Assembly: GCA_946405205.1 (NCBI GenBank)
Contig: CAMJGL010000047.1
Span: forward strand, 1 to 7,264
Reading direction: 5' to 3'
Length of the DNA: 7,264 nucleotides
From: F23-B02 sp946405205
GTDB taxonomy: Bacteria; Bacillota; Clostridia; Oscillospirales; Oscillospiraceae
Below, piece by piece: positions 1 to 6,032 of the stretch. The position numbers were made by a program, and so were the translations under genes. The notes below the pieces were generated by a model. The model was not told the DNA's origin. It saw only the letters and a program-made list of their open reading frames with translations, and searched no databases. Within the stretch, counting starts at the first letter, position 1; each line of letters opens with the position of its first letter.

Positions 1-30
1 GTGCGGAGGCTTTTGCTTTATCAGGAAAAC

Positions 31-573
31 TCAGTAGTTTATCACTCTCAGCTCAAAGTAAGCCTGGGGATGTGCGCAGGTGGGGCACATTTCGGGAGCG
101 ACGGGACCCTCGTGGATGTGTCCGCAGTTGCGGCAGATCCAGATGACCTTTTCCTTCTTCTCGAACACGCTGCCGTCCTTGACGTTGGAAAGAAGTGCGC
201 GGTAGCGCTCCTCATGCTCCTTCTCAATGGCGCCGACAGACCTGAAAAGCTGGGCGATATCCTTAAAGCCCTCTTCCTCGGCTTCCTTTGCCATGCGGGC
301 GTACATATCCGTCCACTCCTCCATCTCGCCGGTCGCGGCAGCGAGGAGGTTCTCCTCGGTGGAGGGGATGGAACCGCCGCACAGAAGCTTGAACCAGATC
401 TTGGCGTGCTCCTTCTCGTTGCCTGCGGTCTCCTCAAAAATCGCAGCTATCTGCTGATAGCCGTCCTTCTTAGCCTTGGATGCAAAATAGGTATACTTAT
501 TGCGGGCCATGCTCTCGCCTGCGAAAGCTTCCCACAGATTCTTCTCGGTCTTTGTTCCTTTTAAATCGGGCAT
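31..573 (-). CDS. rbr: Rubrerythrin (non-haem diiron peroxidase)
   Basis: Encodes 180 aa, a typical rubrerythrin length. The N-terminal ferritin-like four-helix domain (about residues 8-130) carries the expected diiron-site residues: E20, E53 and H56 (ExxH), E83 and E86 just before W87, and E117 and H120 (second ExxH). The C-terminal rubredoxin-like domain (about 143-180) has two CxxC pairs, C147/C150 and C163/C166, for a mononuclear iron. In this family the enzyme is cytosolic and reduces hydrogen peroxide to water, with electrons arriving through the rubredoxin domain, so it protects anaerobes from oxidative stress. The frame is open to 672, but the ATG at 573 is chosen because a strong TAAGGAGGA Shine-Dalgarno lies 7 nt upstream and the protein matches the family from residue 1; the extra 33 codons would be AT-rich promoter DNA. 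The gene follows the MBL-hydrolase gene after 82 nt and probably has its own promoter. No complete terminator is visible in the 30 nt left after its stop. The family call is very secure. Confidence 0.96.
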   Translation of the reverse strand: MPDLKGTKTEKNLWEAFAGESMARNKYTYFASKAKKDGYQQIAAIFEETAGNEKEHAKIWFKLLCGGSIPSTEENLLAAATGEMEEWTDMYARMAKEAEEEGFKDIAQLFRSVGAIEKEHEERYRALLSNVKDGSVFEKKEKVIWICRNCGHIHEGPVAPEMCPTCAHPQAYFELRVINY

Positions 574-580
574 TATTTTA

Positions 581-589
581 TCCTCCTTA
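581..589 (-). promoter_or_regulatory. Shine-Dalgarno site of rubrerythrin
   Basis: On the minus strand this reads TAAGGAGGA, almost a full anti-SD match, 7 nt before the ATG at 573-571. It decides the start against the 33-codon upstream extension of the same frame. Confidence 0.9.
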
Positions 590-622
590 ATAATTATTTT
601 AAGCCAAATACAGTATAAACGG

Positions 623-652
623 ATTATGGAAAAATACCGGTGGCATATGCAA
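623..652 (-). promoter_or_regulatory. Possible rubrerythrin promoter
   Basis: The 82-nt AT-rich gap before rubrerythrin holds CATAAT (628-623) with TTGCAT (652-647) 18 nt upstream, a good -10 with a weak -35. A second -10 candidate, TATACT (617-612), lacks a convincing -35. No terminator is visible between the preceding MBL-hydrolase gene and this region, so read-through from the lipoprotein operon is also possible. No clear PerR-type or other operator could be recognised by eye. Confidence 0.4.
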
Positions 653-655
653 CAG

Positions 656-1267
656 CTAAAGCGAAAAAACAAGAATTTTTACATTTTCGGGGGCCGTCGT
701 TTCATACTCTGAGCCATTGAGAAGCCTGATATCCTCTACCGGCCAGAGCCTGAGAAAATCCTCGACGGGAGCCACATTCCTCAGCCCCGATGATGCGCAT
801 TTATAGTGCATGGGAACGGTGATGCGCGGCCTGAGAGCCTCGACAAGCTCCTTGGCCTGAGCCGCATCAACGGTATACACGCCGCCCACGGGTATCATGA
901 GCAGGTCGAGCCTTCCGAAGCGGCTGAGCTCGTCCCCGCTGAGGGAATGCCCCAGATCGCCCAGATGCGCGATGCGCAGACCGTCGCCCTCGATGACCGT
1001 GCAGAGGTTCCCGCCGCGGAGCCTTCCGCGCTGCTCGTCATGAAAGGTGGGAATCTGAGTGACTTTGAATCCCGGCTCCCTGCCGCTGAGCTTAACGGCT
1101 CCGGCGCAGCAGTGGTCGCTGTGACCGTGGCTGCATATGACCGCGTCGGCGCTCAGCTCAGGCAGACTCAGACCCGGAACGGAGCCCGGGCAATATGGGT
1201 CAAAGACGACGCTGCCGGAGCTGAGTCGCAGCTCAAAGCAGGCGTGTCCGTGCCAGATAAGCTTCAT
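656..1267 (-). CDS. Metallo-beta-lactamase-fold metal-dependent hydrolase (UlaG/UPF0173-like)
   Basis: Encodes 203 aa with no signal peptide, so it should be cytosolic. The N-terminus MKLIWHGHACFEL is typical of the short UlaG/UPF0173-like branch of the MBL superfamily. The metal site is complete: HxHxDH as H47-G-H49-S-D51-H52, then H76 (FHD), D104 (HLGDLG) and H154 (PMHY). This supports a working di-metal hydrolase, but the substrate cannot be told; relatives include lactonase-like and phosphodiesterase-like enzymes. The frame is open to 1348, but the upstream part lies inside the preceding lipoprotein gene, and only the ATG at 1267 gives the conserved N-terminus. A GAGGG Shine-Dalgarno (1280-1276) lies 8 nt upstream, inside the end of the previous gene, and the gap to that gene is 4 nt, so the two are probably translationally coupled. 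It is the last gene of the three-gene lipoprotein operon. Family secure, function open. Confidence 0.88.
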   Translation of the reverse strand: MKLIWHGHACFELRLSSGSVVFDPYCPGSVPGLSLPELSADAVICSHGHSDHCCAGAVKLSGREPGFKVTQIPTFHDEQRGRLRGGNLCTVIEGDGLRIAHLGDLGHSLSGDELSRFGRLDLLMIPVGGVYTVDAAQAKELVEALRPRITVPMHYKCASSGLRNVAPVEDFLRLWPVEDIRLLNGSEYETTAPENVKILVFSL

Positions 1268-1271
1268 ACTC

Positions 1272-1748
1272 TCAGCCCTCGAAGCAGCCGGTAAAGGCTT
1301 TGTAAACGGCCTCGCGCTCGGCATCATCGAGTATCGCGTACATAACATAGTTGCCCTCGCTCCATACTTCCGCGTTTGCGAGCTTGGGCTTTTCCTCCGG
1401 CAGATACTCGTCCATCCACAGCTCCATACGGTACTCGAGATAATCCTCGAGCGCGGCCTTGAGCTCGGCTGTCTGAGCCTCGTCCTTGCCCTGGAAAATG
1501 CCGTATTCGTCGATGCTGGTGCCGGTGGAGGAGATTATCGTGTTGCGGGAAACGTAGCCGTCGAGGGGTATCTTCATCATGCCTTCGACATAGGTGTCGG
1601 GTATCTGGGCCATATCTTCGGTGTCGATGGAACCGAACACTGCGGAGGCGACGGCCTCCATGCCGGGATCCTTGACGTCATCGCCGCCGCAGGCGCCCAG
1701 CAGGCAGAGCGACAGGACGATAAGAAGTACTGCACTGATTTTTTTCAT
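1272..1748 (-). CDS. Small lipoprotein, DUF4358-like
   Basis: Encodes 158 aa. The N-terminus has two lysines, a hydrophobic stretch (about 4-17) and the lipobox L17-G-A-C20, followed by GGDD: a type II signal peptide predicting a diacylglyceryl-anchored protein on the outer face of the membrane. The mature part is acidic. The order of elements (an acidic segment starting near VFGSIDTEDM, then DEYGIFQGKD, a helix rich in A, E and L, a WMDEYLPEE segment, and a closing GNYVMYAILDD strand) resembles DUF4358 proteins of Clostridia, whose function is unknown. This match is from memory of the family pattern, not a search. The ATG at 1748 is chosen over one six codons upstream because AGAGGT (1761-1756) lies 7 nt before it and the lysines then head the signal peptide. 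It starts 14 nt after the SGNH-lipoprotein stop and ends 4 nt before the MBL-hydrolase start. Confidence 0.72.
   Translation of the reverse strand: MKKISAVLLIVLSLCLLGACGGDDVKDPGMEAVASAVFGSIDTEDMAQIPDTYVEGMMKIPLDGYVSRNTIISSTGTSIDEYGIFQGKDEAQTAELKAALEDYLEYRMELWMDEYLPEEKPKLANAEVWSEGNYVMYAILDDAEREAVYKAFTGCFEG
1677..1703. repeat. Direct repeat, copy 1: lipobox-coding segment
   Basis: This 27-nt stretch encodes LLGACGGDD of the DUF4358-like lipoprotein. It matches 2468-2494 in the SGNH-lipoprotein gene at 26 of 27 positions, with a 20-nt perfect core (1684-1703), and both copies are in the same frame and at the same functional position. Confidence 0.85.
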
Positions 1749-1755
1749 TGGTATA

Positions 1756-1761
1756 ACCTCT
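1756..1761 (-). promoter_or_regulatory. Shine-Dalgarno site of the DUF4358-like lipoprotein
   Basis: AGAGGT on the minus strand, 7 nt before the ATG at 1748, in the 14-nt gap after the SGNH gene. It selects this start over the ATG at 1766, which would overlap the upstream stop and add six residues before the signal peptide. Confidence 0.6.
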
Positions 1762-1762
1762 G

Positions 1763-2554
1763 TCACAGATATGCGTGTGTGCGCAGGTAGCTCAGCACAC
1801 GGTTGAAGCCGGTCGCGTTCAGATGGATGCCGTCGCCGTTGCCGTAATCGGGAACGAGCTTGCCGTCGGAGCCCTTGAGGACCGAGGCGGAGTCGGCGTA
1901 ATGGGTGCCGGTGGCCTCTGCGATCTGCAGGATCCAGCCGTTTGCGCGGTCGATGACCTCGTTGTTTATGCCGTTATCCTTGGCCTCGTAGGAGGCTTCG
2001 ACGGGGTAGATCGAGTTGCAGATGATCCTGGTGTCGGGGCTCACGGACTGGATGCGCTCGACAAGGGCGGTGTATTCGGCCTTGAAGGAGGTCTCGTCCA
2101 TCATGGAAACGCCGTTGACGCCGATGGTGAGCACGACATATTCGGGCTTTGCGCTCTCTATGGCGTCGGTGATGGGCAGCTCAAGTCCGGTCTCGGGGTA
2201 GACGATGGTGGCGAAGCTCTGGTTGAACAGGGCCAGCGTGCCGCTGGCGGGGGTCCATACCTGAGAGCCGGGGAGCACGTCATATGCCTTGAGGCCGTAG
2301 GTGGTGCTGTCGCCGATGAAGACAAGGCGGGATATATAATCCTCGCCGGCGTCGGCGGTCTCGCCGAGCATGGTCGGCTGAACCTCGGGCGTGGACACGG
2401 GGCCGTCGTCGGACACGTCGGGAGCCTTGCCCCCGCCGATATCATCGGTGGTCTGAGGCTCGTCCGCGTCATCTCCGCCGCAGGCGCCCAGCAGACTTAC
2501 GCACAGGCACAGGGCAAGTGCGATGAGAAGTATATTGCGCAGTTTTATTTTCAT
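1763..2554 (-). CDS. SGNH/GDSL-hydrolase-family lipoprotein
   Basis: Encodes 263 aa. The signal peptide MKIKLRN plus a hydrophobic core (8-22) ends in the lipobox L22-G-A-C25, so the protein should be lipid-anchored outside the membrane. A low-complexity linker rich in D, G, P and T (about 28-70) leads to an SGNH-fold catalytic domain (about 74-263). Block I is F79-I-G-D-S83 with S83 as likely nucleophile; G105 may be the block II glycine; block III is G145-V-N147-G (N147 the oxyanion-hole residue; G replaces the commoner D after it); block V is D241-G-I-H244. The family includes esterases, lipases and carbohydrate O-acetyl-esterases or transferases, so removing or moving acyl groups on cell-wall or surface glycans is plausible but not shown. 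The start has a GAGGTGA Shine-Dalgarno (2567-2561) 6 nt upstream. It is the first gene of the operon with the DUF4358-like lipoprotein and the MBL hydrolase. Confidence 0.88.
   Translation of the reverse strand: MKIKLRNILLIALALCLCVSLLGACGGDDADEPQTTDDIGGGKAPDVSDDGPVSTPEVQPTMLGETADAGEDYISRLVFIGDSTTYGLKAYDVLPGSQVWTPASGTLALFNQSFATIVYPETGLELPITDAIESAKPEYVVLTIGVNGVSMMDETSFKAEYTALVERIQSVSPDTRIICNSIYPVEASYEAKDNGINNEVIDRANGWILQIAEATGTHYADSASVLKGSDGKLVPDYGNGDGIHLNATGFNRVLSYLRTHAYL
2468..2494. repeat. Direct repeat, copy 2: lipobox-coding segment
   Basis: Partner of 1677-1703, encoding LLGACGGDD in the SGNH lipoprotein. The single difference (t at 2474, g at 1683) is a synonymous third-position change in a glycine codon. 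Confidence 0.85.
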
Positions 2555-2570
2555 TTGTAATCACCTCGCT

Positions 2571-2592
2571 GGTATAATCAATTAATCATACC
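2571..2592. promoter_or_regulatory. Imperfect 22-nt palindrome over the -10/+1 region (candidate operator)
   Basis: The two 11-nt arms (2571-2581 and 2582-2592) pair at 9 of 11 positions, with a GGTATRATYAATT half-site pattern. The right arm contains the -10 hexamer of the operon promoter and the left arm the expected start point. A bound dimeric repressor would block RNA polymerase here. AT-rich promoters can look symmetric by chance, and no regulator gene is in view. Confidence 0.4.
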
Positions 2593-2613
2593 ATATGTTC
2601 AAACGCTGTTCAA
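2585..2613 (-). promoter_or_regulatory. Promoter of the lipoprotein/MBL-hydrolase operon
   Basis: On the minus strand the -35 is TTGAAC (2613-2608), the spacer is 17 nt, and the -10 is TATGAT (2590-2585) preceded by TG-G, an extended -10. It sits between the terminator of the ligase gene and the SGNH-lipoprotein start, giving a leader of about 24 nt if transcription begins near 2578. It fits a sigma-A-type housekeeping promoter very well. Confidence 0.75.
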
Positions 2614-2638
2614 GCCATAAAATTCAAAGCCGTCCGAC

Positions 2639-2682
2639 AAAAAAGCTCCGCCCCCGCACCGTATGCAGCGGTGCGGGGGCGG
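2639..2682 (-). terminator. Intrinsic terminator after the AMP-forming ligase
   Basis: A 13-bp perfect GC-rich stem (2648-2660 with 2670-2682) closes a 9-nt loop, and on the minus strand it is followed within 3 nt by six T (2644-2639). It begins 11 nt after the ligase stop codon at 2694. There is no T run on the plus-strand side, so it acts in the minus direction. It insulates the downstream lipoprotein operon. Confidence 0.93.
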
Positions 2683-2693
2683 AAAACAAAGAT

Positions 2694-4445
2694 TTATACC
2701 GAAACGGGGTCTTTTTCCCCGGCTTCCTCGGCGGCGCGGCGCTTTTCCGCCTCCTCTTCCTCGAGAACGCGGTAAGCCACCTTGCCGACAAGGGTCTTGG
2801 GCAGCTCACGGCGGAATTCGATGTCATAGGGCATCGCGTATTTTGCGATGTTCCTGCGGCAGTAGGCCAGAATTGCCTCCTTGGTCTCGGGGCTTTCGGG
2901 GACGCCGGGCTTGAGCATGACGAAGGCCTTGACCTTCTGCATCTTGTAGGGGTCGGGAACGCCGATGATGCAGCTCATGTGCACAAATTCGTGCGCGTCG
3001 ATAATGTTCTCAAGCTGGCCGGGATATACGTTGTAGCCGGAGGTAATTATCATGCGCTTGGCGCGGCCGCGGAAGTATACGAAGCCCTCGCTGTCCATCA
3101 TGCCGAGGTCGCCCGTGTATATCCAGGTCAGGCCGTCGGAATGCTTCTGCAGGGTCGCGGCGGTCTCGTCGGGGTGGTTTATATACTCCATCATGACCGT
3201 GGGGCCTGCGATGAGTATCTCACCCTCCTCGCCGTAGGGCAGCTCCCTGTCCGTGCCGGGCTCGACTATCTTGTAATAGGTGTCGGGGAAGGGCAGGCCT
3301 ATGCTGCCTTCCTTTGCCATATGCGGCGGCGTGAGGCAGGAGGCGGTGACGCACTCGGTCAGGCCGAAGCCCTCGCGTATCTGTATCTTCGCGTTGTGGT
3401 CGTACAGGAACTTGTCGAACTTCTTTTTCAGCTCAATGGAAAGACTGTCGCCGCCGGAGAACACGCCCTTGAGCGAGCTGAGGTCGGCTTTCTCCATGGA
3501 GGGCAGGCGGAGCAGCGCCTCGTACAGGGTGGGAACGCCTGCGATGAAGTTGCACTTATATTTTGTGATCTGCTTTGCATAGGTCTGGGCGGTGAAGCGG
3601 GGGATGAGGATGCAGCGTCCGCCCTGGGAGAGCATGGTGTGAACGCATACGCCGAGGCCGAAGCCGTGGAATAGGGGCATTGCCGCGAGCATCTTGTCGC
3701 CCACGCGGAACATGGGGTTCGCGGCGATGACCTGCTGGCCGAGGGCGTTGAAGTTGCGGTTTGAAAGCAGGATGCCCTTTGTGGTGCCGGTGGTGCCGCC
3801 GGAATAGAGGATAACGGCGGGGTCGGAGCCCTTGCGGGAGACCTTGTAGTTATAGAAGCAGTGCCTGCCCAGGCGCAGGAAGTCCTTCCAGCGTATGACG
3901 GGGGCGTCCTCGGGTATCTTCTGTATCTTGCGCCCCTCGGTGAGCATGTAGCCGGCCTTAACGGGCTTTGAGAGCTCGTCCTTGATGCTTGCGATGATGA
4001 TATTGACGACCTTGGTGTTCTGGCGGATGTTTTCAAACTTGTTGTAGAACTGGTCGAGGGTGATGGCGGTGACGGACTCCGACTCGTTGAGATAGAATTC
4101 TATCTCCTTTTCCGCCGAGAGGGGGTGGATCATGTTGCATATGCCGCCGACGAGATTCACGGCGTAGAACATCTGGATCGCCTGCGGGCAGTTGGGCATT
4201 GCGATGGTGACCTTGTCGCCCTCGCGCACGCCTATCGTCCTCAGAGCCTTGGCGCAGTCCTCGATCTCCTTTATAAGAGCCTTGTAGGTGGTCGATCTGC
4301 CCATGAAATCAAAGGCGACGTTGTTGGGGTACTTCTTTGCAATGGCTTCGACGGCTTCAAACATTGAGCCGTCAAAATAATCGAGAGTAAACGGCACCTC
4401 GCCGAGATGGGCTTTCCATGGTGCCTTTGCGCTTATCTGTGTCAT
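2694..4445 (-). CDS. AMP-forming acyl-CoA synthetase/ligase family enzyme
   Basis: Encodes 583 aa, a normal length for class I adenylate-forming enzymes. The core motifs are present in order: P-loop Y214-SGGTTGTTKG (A3), G359-FGLTE364 (A5), T444-GD446 (A7), RGRAKR at 459-464 followed by SGYNVYPGQLE (A8), and the C-terminal PKTLVGK with catalytic K555 (A10). Such enzymes activate a carboxylic acid with ATP to an acyl-adenylate and usually pass it to CoA; the overall look is that of a fatty-acyl/long-chain-acyl-CoA ligase, but the substrate cannot be read from sequence. There is no signal peptide or membrane segment, so it is cytosolic. A charged tail rich in E, A, K and R (562-579) follows the last motif. 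The frame extends to 4541, but the ATG at 4445 is preferred: AGAAGGA (4461-4455) lies 9 nt upstream, and the longer form would run through the promoter. It is a single-gene unit with its own promoter and terminator. Confidence 0.92.
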   Translation of the reverse strand: MTQISAKAPWKAHLGEVPFTLDYFDGSMFEAVEAIAKKYPNNVAFDFMGRSTTYKALIKEIEDCAKALRTIGVREGDKVTIAMPNCPQAIQMFYAVNLVGGICNMIHPLSAEKEIEFYLNESESVTAITLDQFYNKFENIRQNTKVVNIIIASIKDELSKPVKAGYMLTEGRKIQKIPEDAPVIRWKDFLRLGRHCFYNYKVSRKGSDPAVILYSGGTTGTTKGILLSNRNFNALGQQVIAANPMFRVGDKMLAAMPLFHGFGLGVCVHTMLSQGGRCILIPRFTAQTYAKQITKYKCNFIAGVPTLYEALLRLPSMEKADLSSLKGVFSGGDSLSIELKKKFDKFLYDHNAKIQIREGFGLTECVTASCLTPPHMAKEGSIGLPFPDTYYKIVEPGTDRELPYGEEGEILIAGPTVMMEYINHPDETAATLQKHSDGLTWIYTGDLGMMDSEGFVYFRGRAKRMIITSGYNVYPGQLENIIDAHEFVHMSCIIGVPDPYKMQKVKAFVMLKPGVPESPETKEAILAYCRRNIAKYAMPYDIEFRRELPKTLVGKVAYRVLEEEEAEKRRAAEEAGEKDPVSV

Positions 4446-4479
4446 AATCCTCTGTCCTTCTCTAAAAATCAATGAAAGT

Positions 4480-4508
4480 ATAATATAACAACATAAAATA
4501 AAAGTCAA
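4480..4508 (-). promoter_or_regulatory. Promoter of the AMP-forming ligase
   Basis: Minus strand: -35 TTGACT (4508-4503), exact 17-nt spacer, -10 TATTAT (4485-4480). Each hexamer matches the sigma-A consensus at 5 of 6 positions, in a strongly AT-rich region, about 35 nt before the ATG. No clear operator palindrome is seen around it. Confidence 0.82.
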
Positions 4509-4532
4509 TTGCCGGATGAAGGGTGCATGACA

Positions 4533-4560
4533 AACGGGCAAGGTGTGCTCCTTGCCCGTT
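4533..4560 (-). terminator. Hairpin after the exporter ATPase, probable terminator
   Basis: An 11-bp perfect stem (4533-4543 with 4550-4560) closes a 6-nt loop, starting 10 nt after the ATPase stop at 4571. On the minus strand the U tract is poor (GTTTGTC), so termination may be incomplete. It falls between the exporter operon and the ligase promoter, where a terminator is expected. Confidence 0.6.
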
Positions 4561-4570
4561 ATGCCATGCG

Positions 4571-6019
4571 TCAGCGCAGCTTTATGCAGTAGTATGAAAG
4601 CAGGTAGGTCTTTTCGGATTTGTATGCGTTCCAGACCTGATCGGCGAGCTCCTCCGGGCTGCCCTCCCTGCGCTGTATGGAGCGGATCTCCTCTATGACC
4701 TCCTGCAGGTCGTTTTCGCAGTCCTCCTCGAGTGCGTAAAAGCGGTCGCAGTTGAGGTAGGAATAGACCATCAGACTGCGGTATTTTCCCTCCGGCTGAG
4801 CCTCAAACTCCTCGCGCATCTCCTGAACGAGCGCGTCCAGCCGCGCCGTGTAGCAGTGCTTTATCGCCTCGATCTCGGCGGCGGCGAGGGCTTTTTTGTA
4901 TTGATCTCGGCTCATGTCGCCAGCCTGAAGGAGGACCTCCTTGGCGATATCGGTGTAGCTGGCCTCTTCGTTTATTATTCGCTCCGCGCCCTCTTCAAAA
5001 ATGCTGTAATCCCAGCGGGAGGTATCCGCGCCCAGAAGCTGATCGATCTGACTGTGATATTCCCCGGCGATCTGCGTTATCTGCTCGGAGCTTAAATTTC
5101 GGGCAAGAACATAGGATTTGAGCAGATCGTACTGCGACCAGACGAAGCAGCCCAGCACGGCGGCAAAGAACAGCATGAAATAGACGGCAATCTCGGCAAG
5201 TACCTTGCCGCGGCTTTTTTTCAGAAGATTTTTCGGATTTTTCTCCGTTGCCTTCAGCGACTCCGTTTCCGGAAGCTTTCCGGTGCTGAGATACTCCGCG
5301 TAAGCGTCGCACACGGTCTTGGGGTCGCCGAACATTACCATGCGTCCCTTGTCGAGCCACAGCACCTTGTTGCACTGCGTGCGCACAGTCTGCAGCGAGT
5401 GCGATACCATGAGGGCGGTAGTGTCGCCGGAGTCGATGATCTCCTGCATGCGCCGCTGGCTTTTCTTGCGGAAATCTCCGTCGCCGACAGCGAAGATCTC
5501 GTCAAGGATTATGATGTCCGGCTCCACCATGCTCGCGATGGCGAAGGCGATGCGGCTTTTCATGCCCGAGGATAGGGTGCGGAAGGGATTGTTCTGGAAC
5601 TCGCGCATATCCGCGAAATCGATTATCTCATCGTATTTGGAGTCGATGAACTCCTTTGAATAGCCCATGAGCGCACCGCGCAGATACACGTTTTCCTTGA
5701 CGGTCATCTCGCGGTCGAAGCCCGCGCCCAGCTCGAGCAGGGCGCAGATCCTGCCCTTTTTCTCAATAGTGCCCGAGGCGGGGGACAGGGTGCCGCTGAT
5801 GGCCTTCATCATGGTGGATTTGCCGGCGCCGTTTTTGCCGACAACGCCCAGCATATCGCCCTTTTCGAGGCTGAAGGAGATGTTTCTGAGCGCCCAGAAC
5901 TCGTTGGAGCGGCTGCTTTTTTTGAAAAAACGCTTAATTATATCCGCTGTTGAGCGGGAATTTGCCTTGCGGTAGCGCACGGAAAGATTGTCAAGAACAA
6001 GGACCTTATTGTCTTCCAT
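4571..6019 (-). CDS. Polysaccharide/teichoic-acid-type ABC exporter ATPase with C-terminal membrane anchor (TagH/Wzt-like)
   Basis: Encodes 482 aa. Residues 1-245 form an ABC ATPase of the polysaccharide-export branch: Walker A G61-KNGAGKS68, signature L149-SSGM153, Walker B I169-IILDE174 with catalytic E174, the following FAVGD, and H207 of the switch (VSHS). After a basic linker (about 260-272) comes one hydrophobic segment (about 274-294), then about 185 mostly helical, acidic residues with four cysteines (389, 424, 434, 478). An ATPase joined to a membrane-spanning segment and an outer domain is the layout of TagH, the wall-teichoic-acid flippase ATPase of Bacillus; Wzt instead carries a soluble carbohydrate-binding tail. 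The role inferred is powering export of a lipid-linked surface glycopolymer with the permease encoded just upstream. The start has AAGGAGG (6032-6026) 6 nt upstream, overlapping the permease stop codon, so translation is probably coupled. Exporter class is secure; the identity of the glycopolymer and the function of the tail are not. Confidence 0.9.
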   Translation of the reverse strand: MEDNKVLVLDNLSVRYRKANSRSTADIIKRFFKKSSRSNEFWALRNISFSLEKGDMLGVVGKNGAGKSTMMKAISGTLSPASGTIEKKGRICALLELGAGFDREMTVKENVYLRGALMGYSKEFIDSKYDEIIDFADMREFQNNPFRTLSSGMKSRIAFAIASMVEPDIIILDEIFAVGDGDFRKKSQRRMQEIIDSGDTTALMVSHSLQTVRTQCNKVLWLDKGRMVMFGDPKTVCDAYAEYLSTGKLPETESLKATEKNPKNLLKKSRGKVLAEIAVYFMLFFAAVLGCFVWSQYDLLKSYVLARNLSSEQITQIAGEYHSQIDQLLGADTSRWDYSIFEEGAERIINEEASYTDIAKEVLLQAGDMSRDQYKKALAAAEIEAIKHCYTARLDALVQEMREEFEAQPEGKYRSLMVYSYLNCDRFYALEEDCENDLQEVIEEIRSIQRREGSPEELADQVWNAYKSEKTYLLSYYCIKLR

Positions 6020-6025
6020 TCGGCG

Positions 6026-6032
6026 CCTCCTT
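6026..6032 (-). promoter_or_regulatory. Shine-Dalgarno of the exporter ATPase, overlapping the permease stop
   Basis: AAGGAGG on the minus strand, 6 nt before the ATG at 6019. Its first two bases lie within the permease TAA (6033-6031), so ribosomes ending on the permease can reload for the ATPase, keeping the two subunits in balance. Confidence 0.85.

Noticed and set aside
1..30. Terminator for rubrerythrin
   Set aside because: No hairpin closes within the 30 nt available after the stop; it may lie beyond the window.
1..564. 187-codon plus-strand frame starting at the window edge, opposite rubrerythrin
   Set aside because: It mirrors the rubrerythrin codons and has no recognisable motif; the opposite strand encodes complete diiron and rubredoxin motifs.
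643..650. Short palindrome gcatatgc upstream of rubrerythrin as an operator
   Set aside because: Eight bases of symmetry are expected often by chance, and the site does not resemble a PerR box or other operator I can name.
574..672. 33-residue N-terminal extension of rubrerythrin
   Set aside because: This DNA is AT-rich, contains candidate promoter elements, and the strong Shine-Dalgarno sits just before the internal ATG.
1775..2560. 261-codon open frame on the plus strand opposite the SGNH-lipoprotein gene
   Set aside because: The peptide is a low-complexity mix of G, V, A and D typical of antisense GC-rich DNA. The minus strand shows a signal peptide, lipobox and SGNH blocks.
2595..3674. 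359-codon open frame on the plus strand opposite the AMP-forming ligase
   Set aside because: The minus-strand frame has a full set of adenylate-forming-enzyme motifs plus its own promoter and terminator. The plus-strand frame is an antisense shadow caused by high GC in third positions, and it would start inside the promoter/terminator gap.
4446..4541. 32-residue hydrophobic N-terminal extension of the ligase, which would look like a membrane anchor
   Set aside because: It would be translated through the -35/-10 promoter and the preceding hairpin; the Shine-Dalgarno supports the ATG at 4445.
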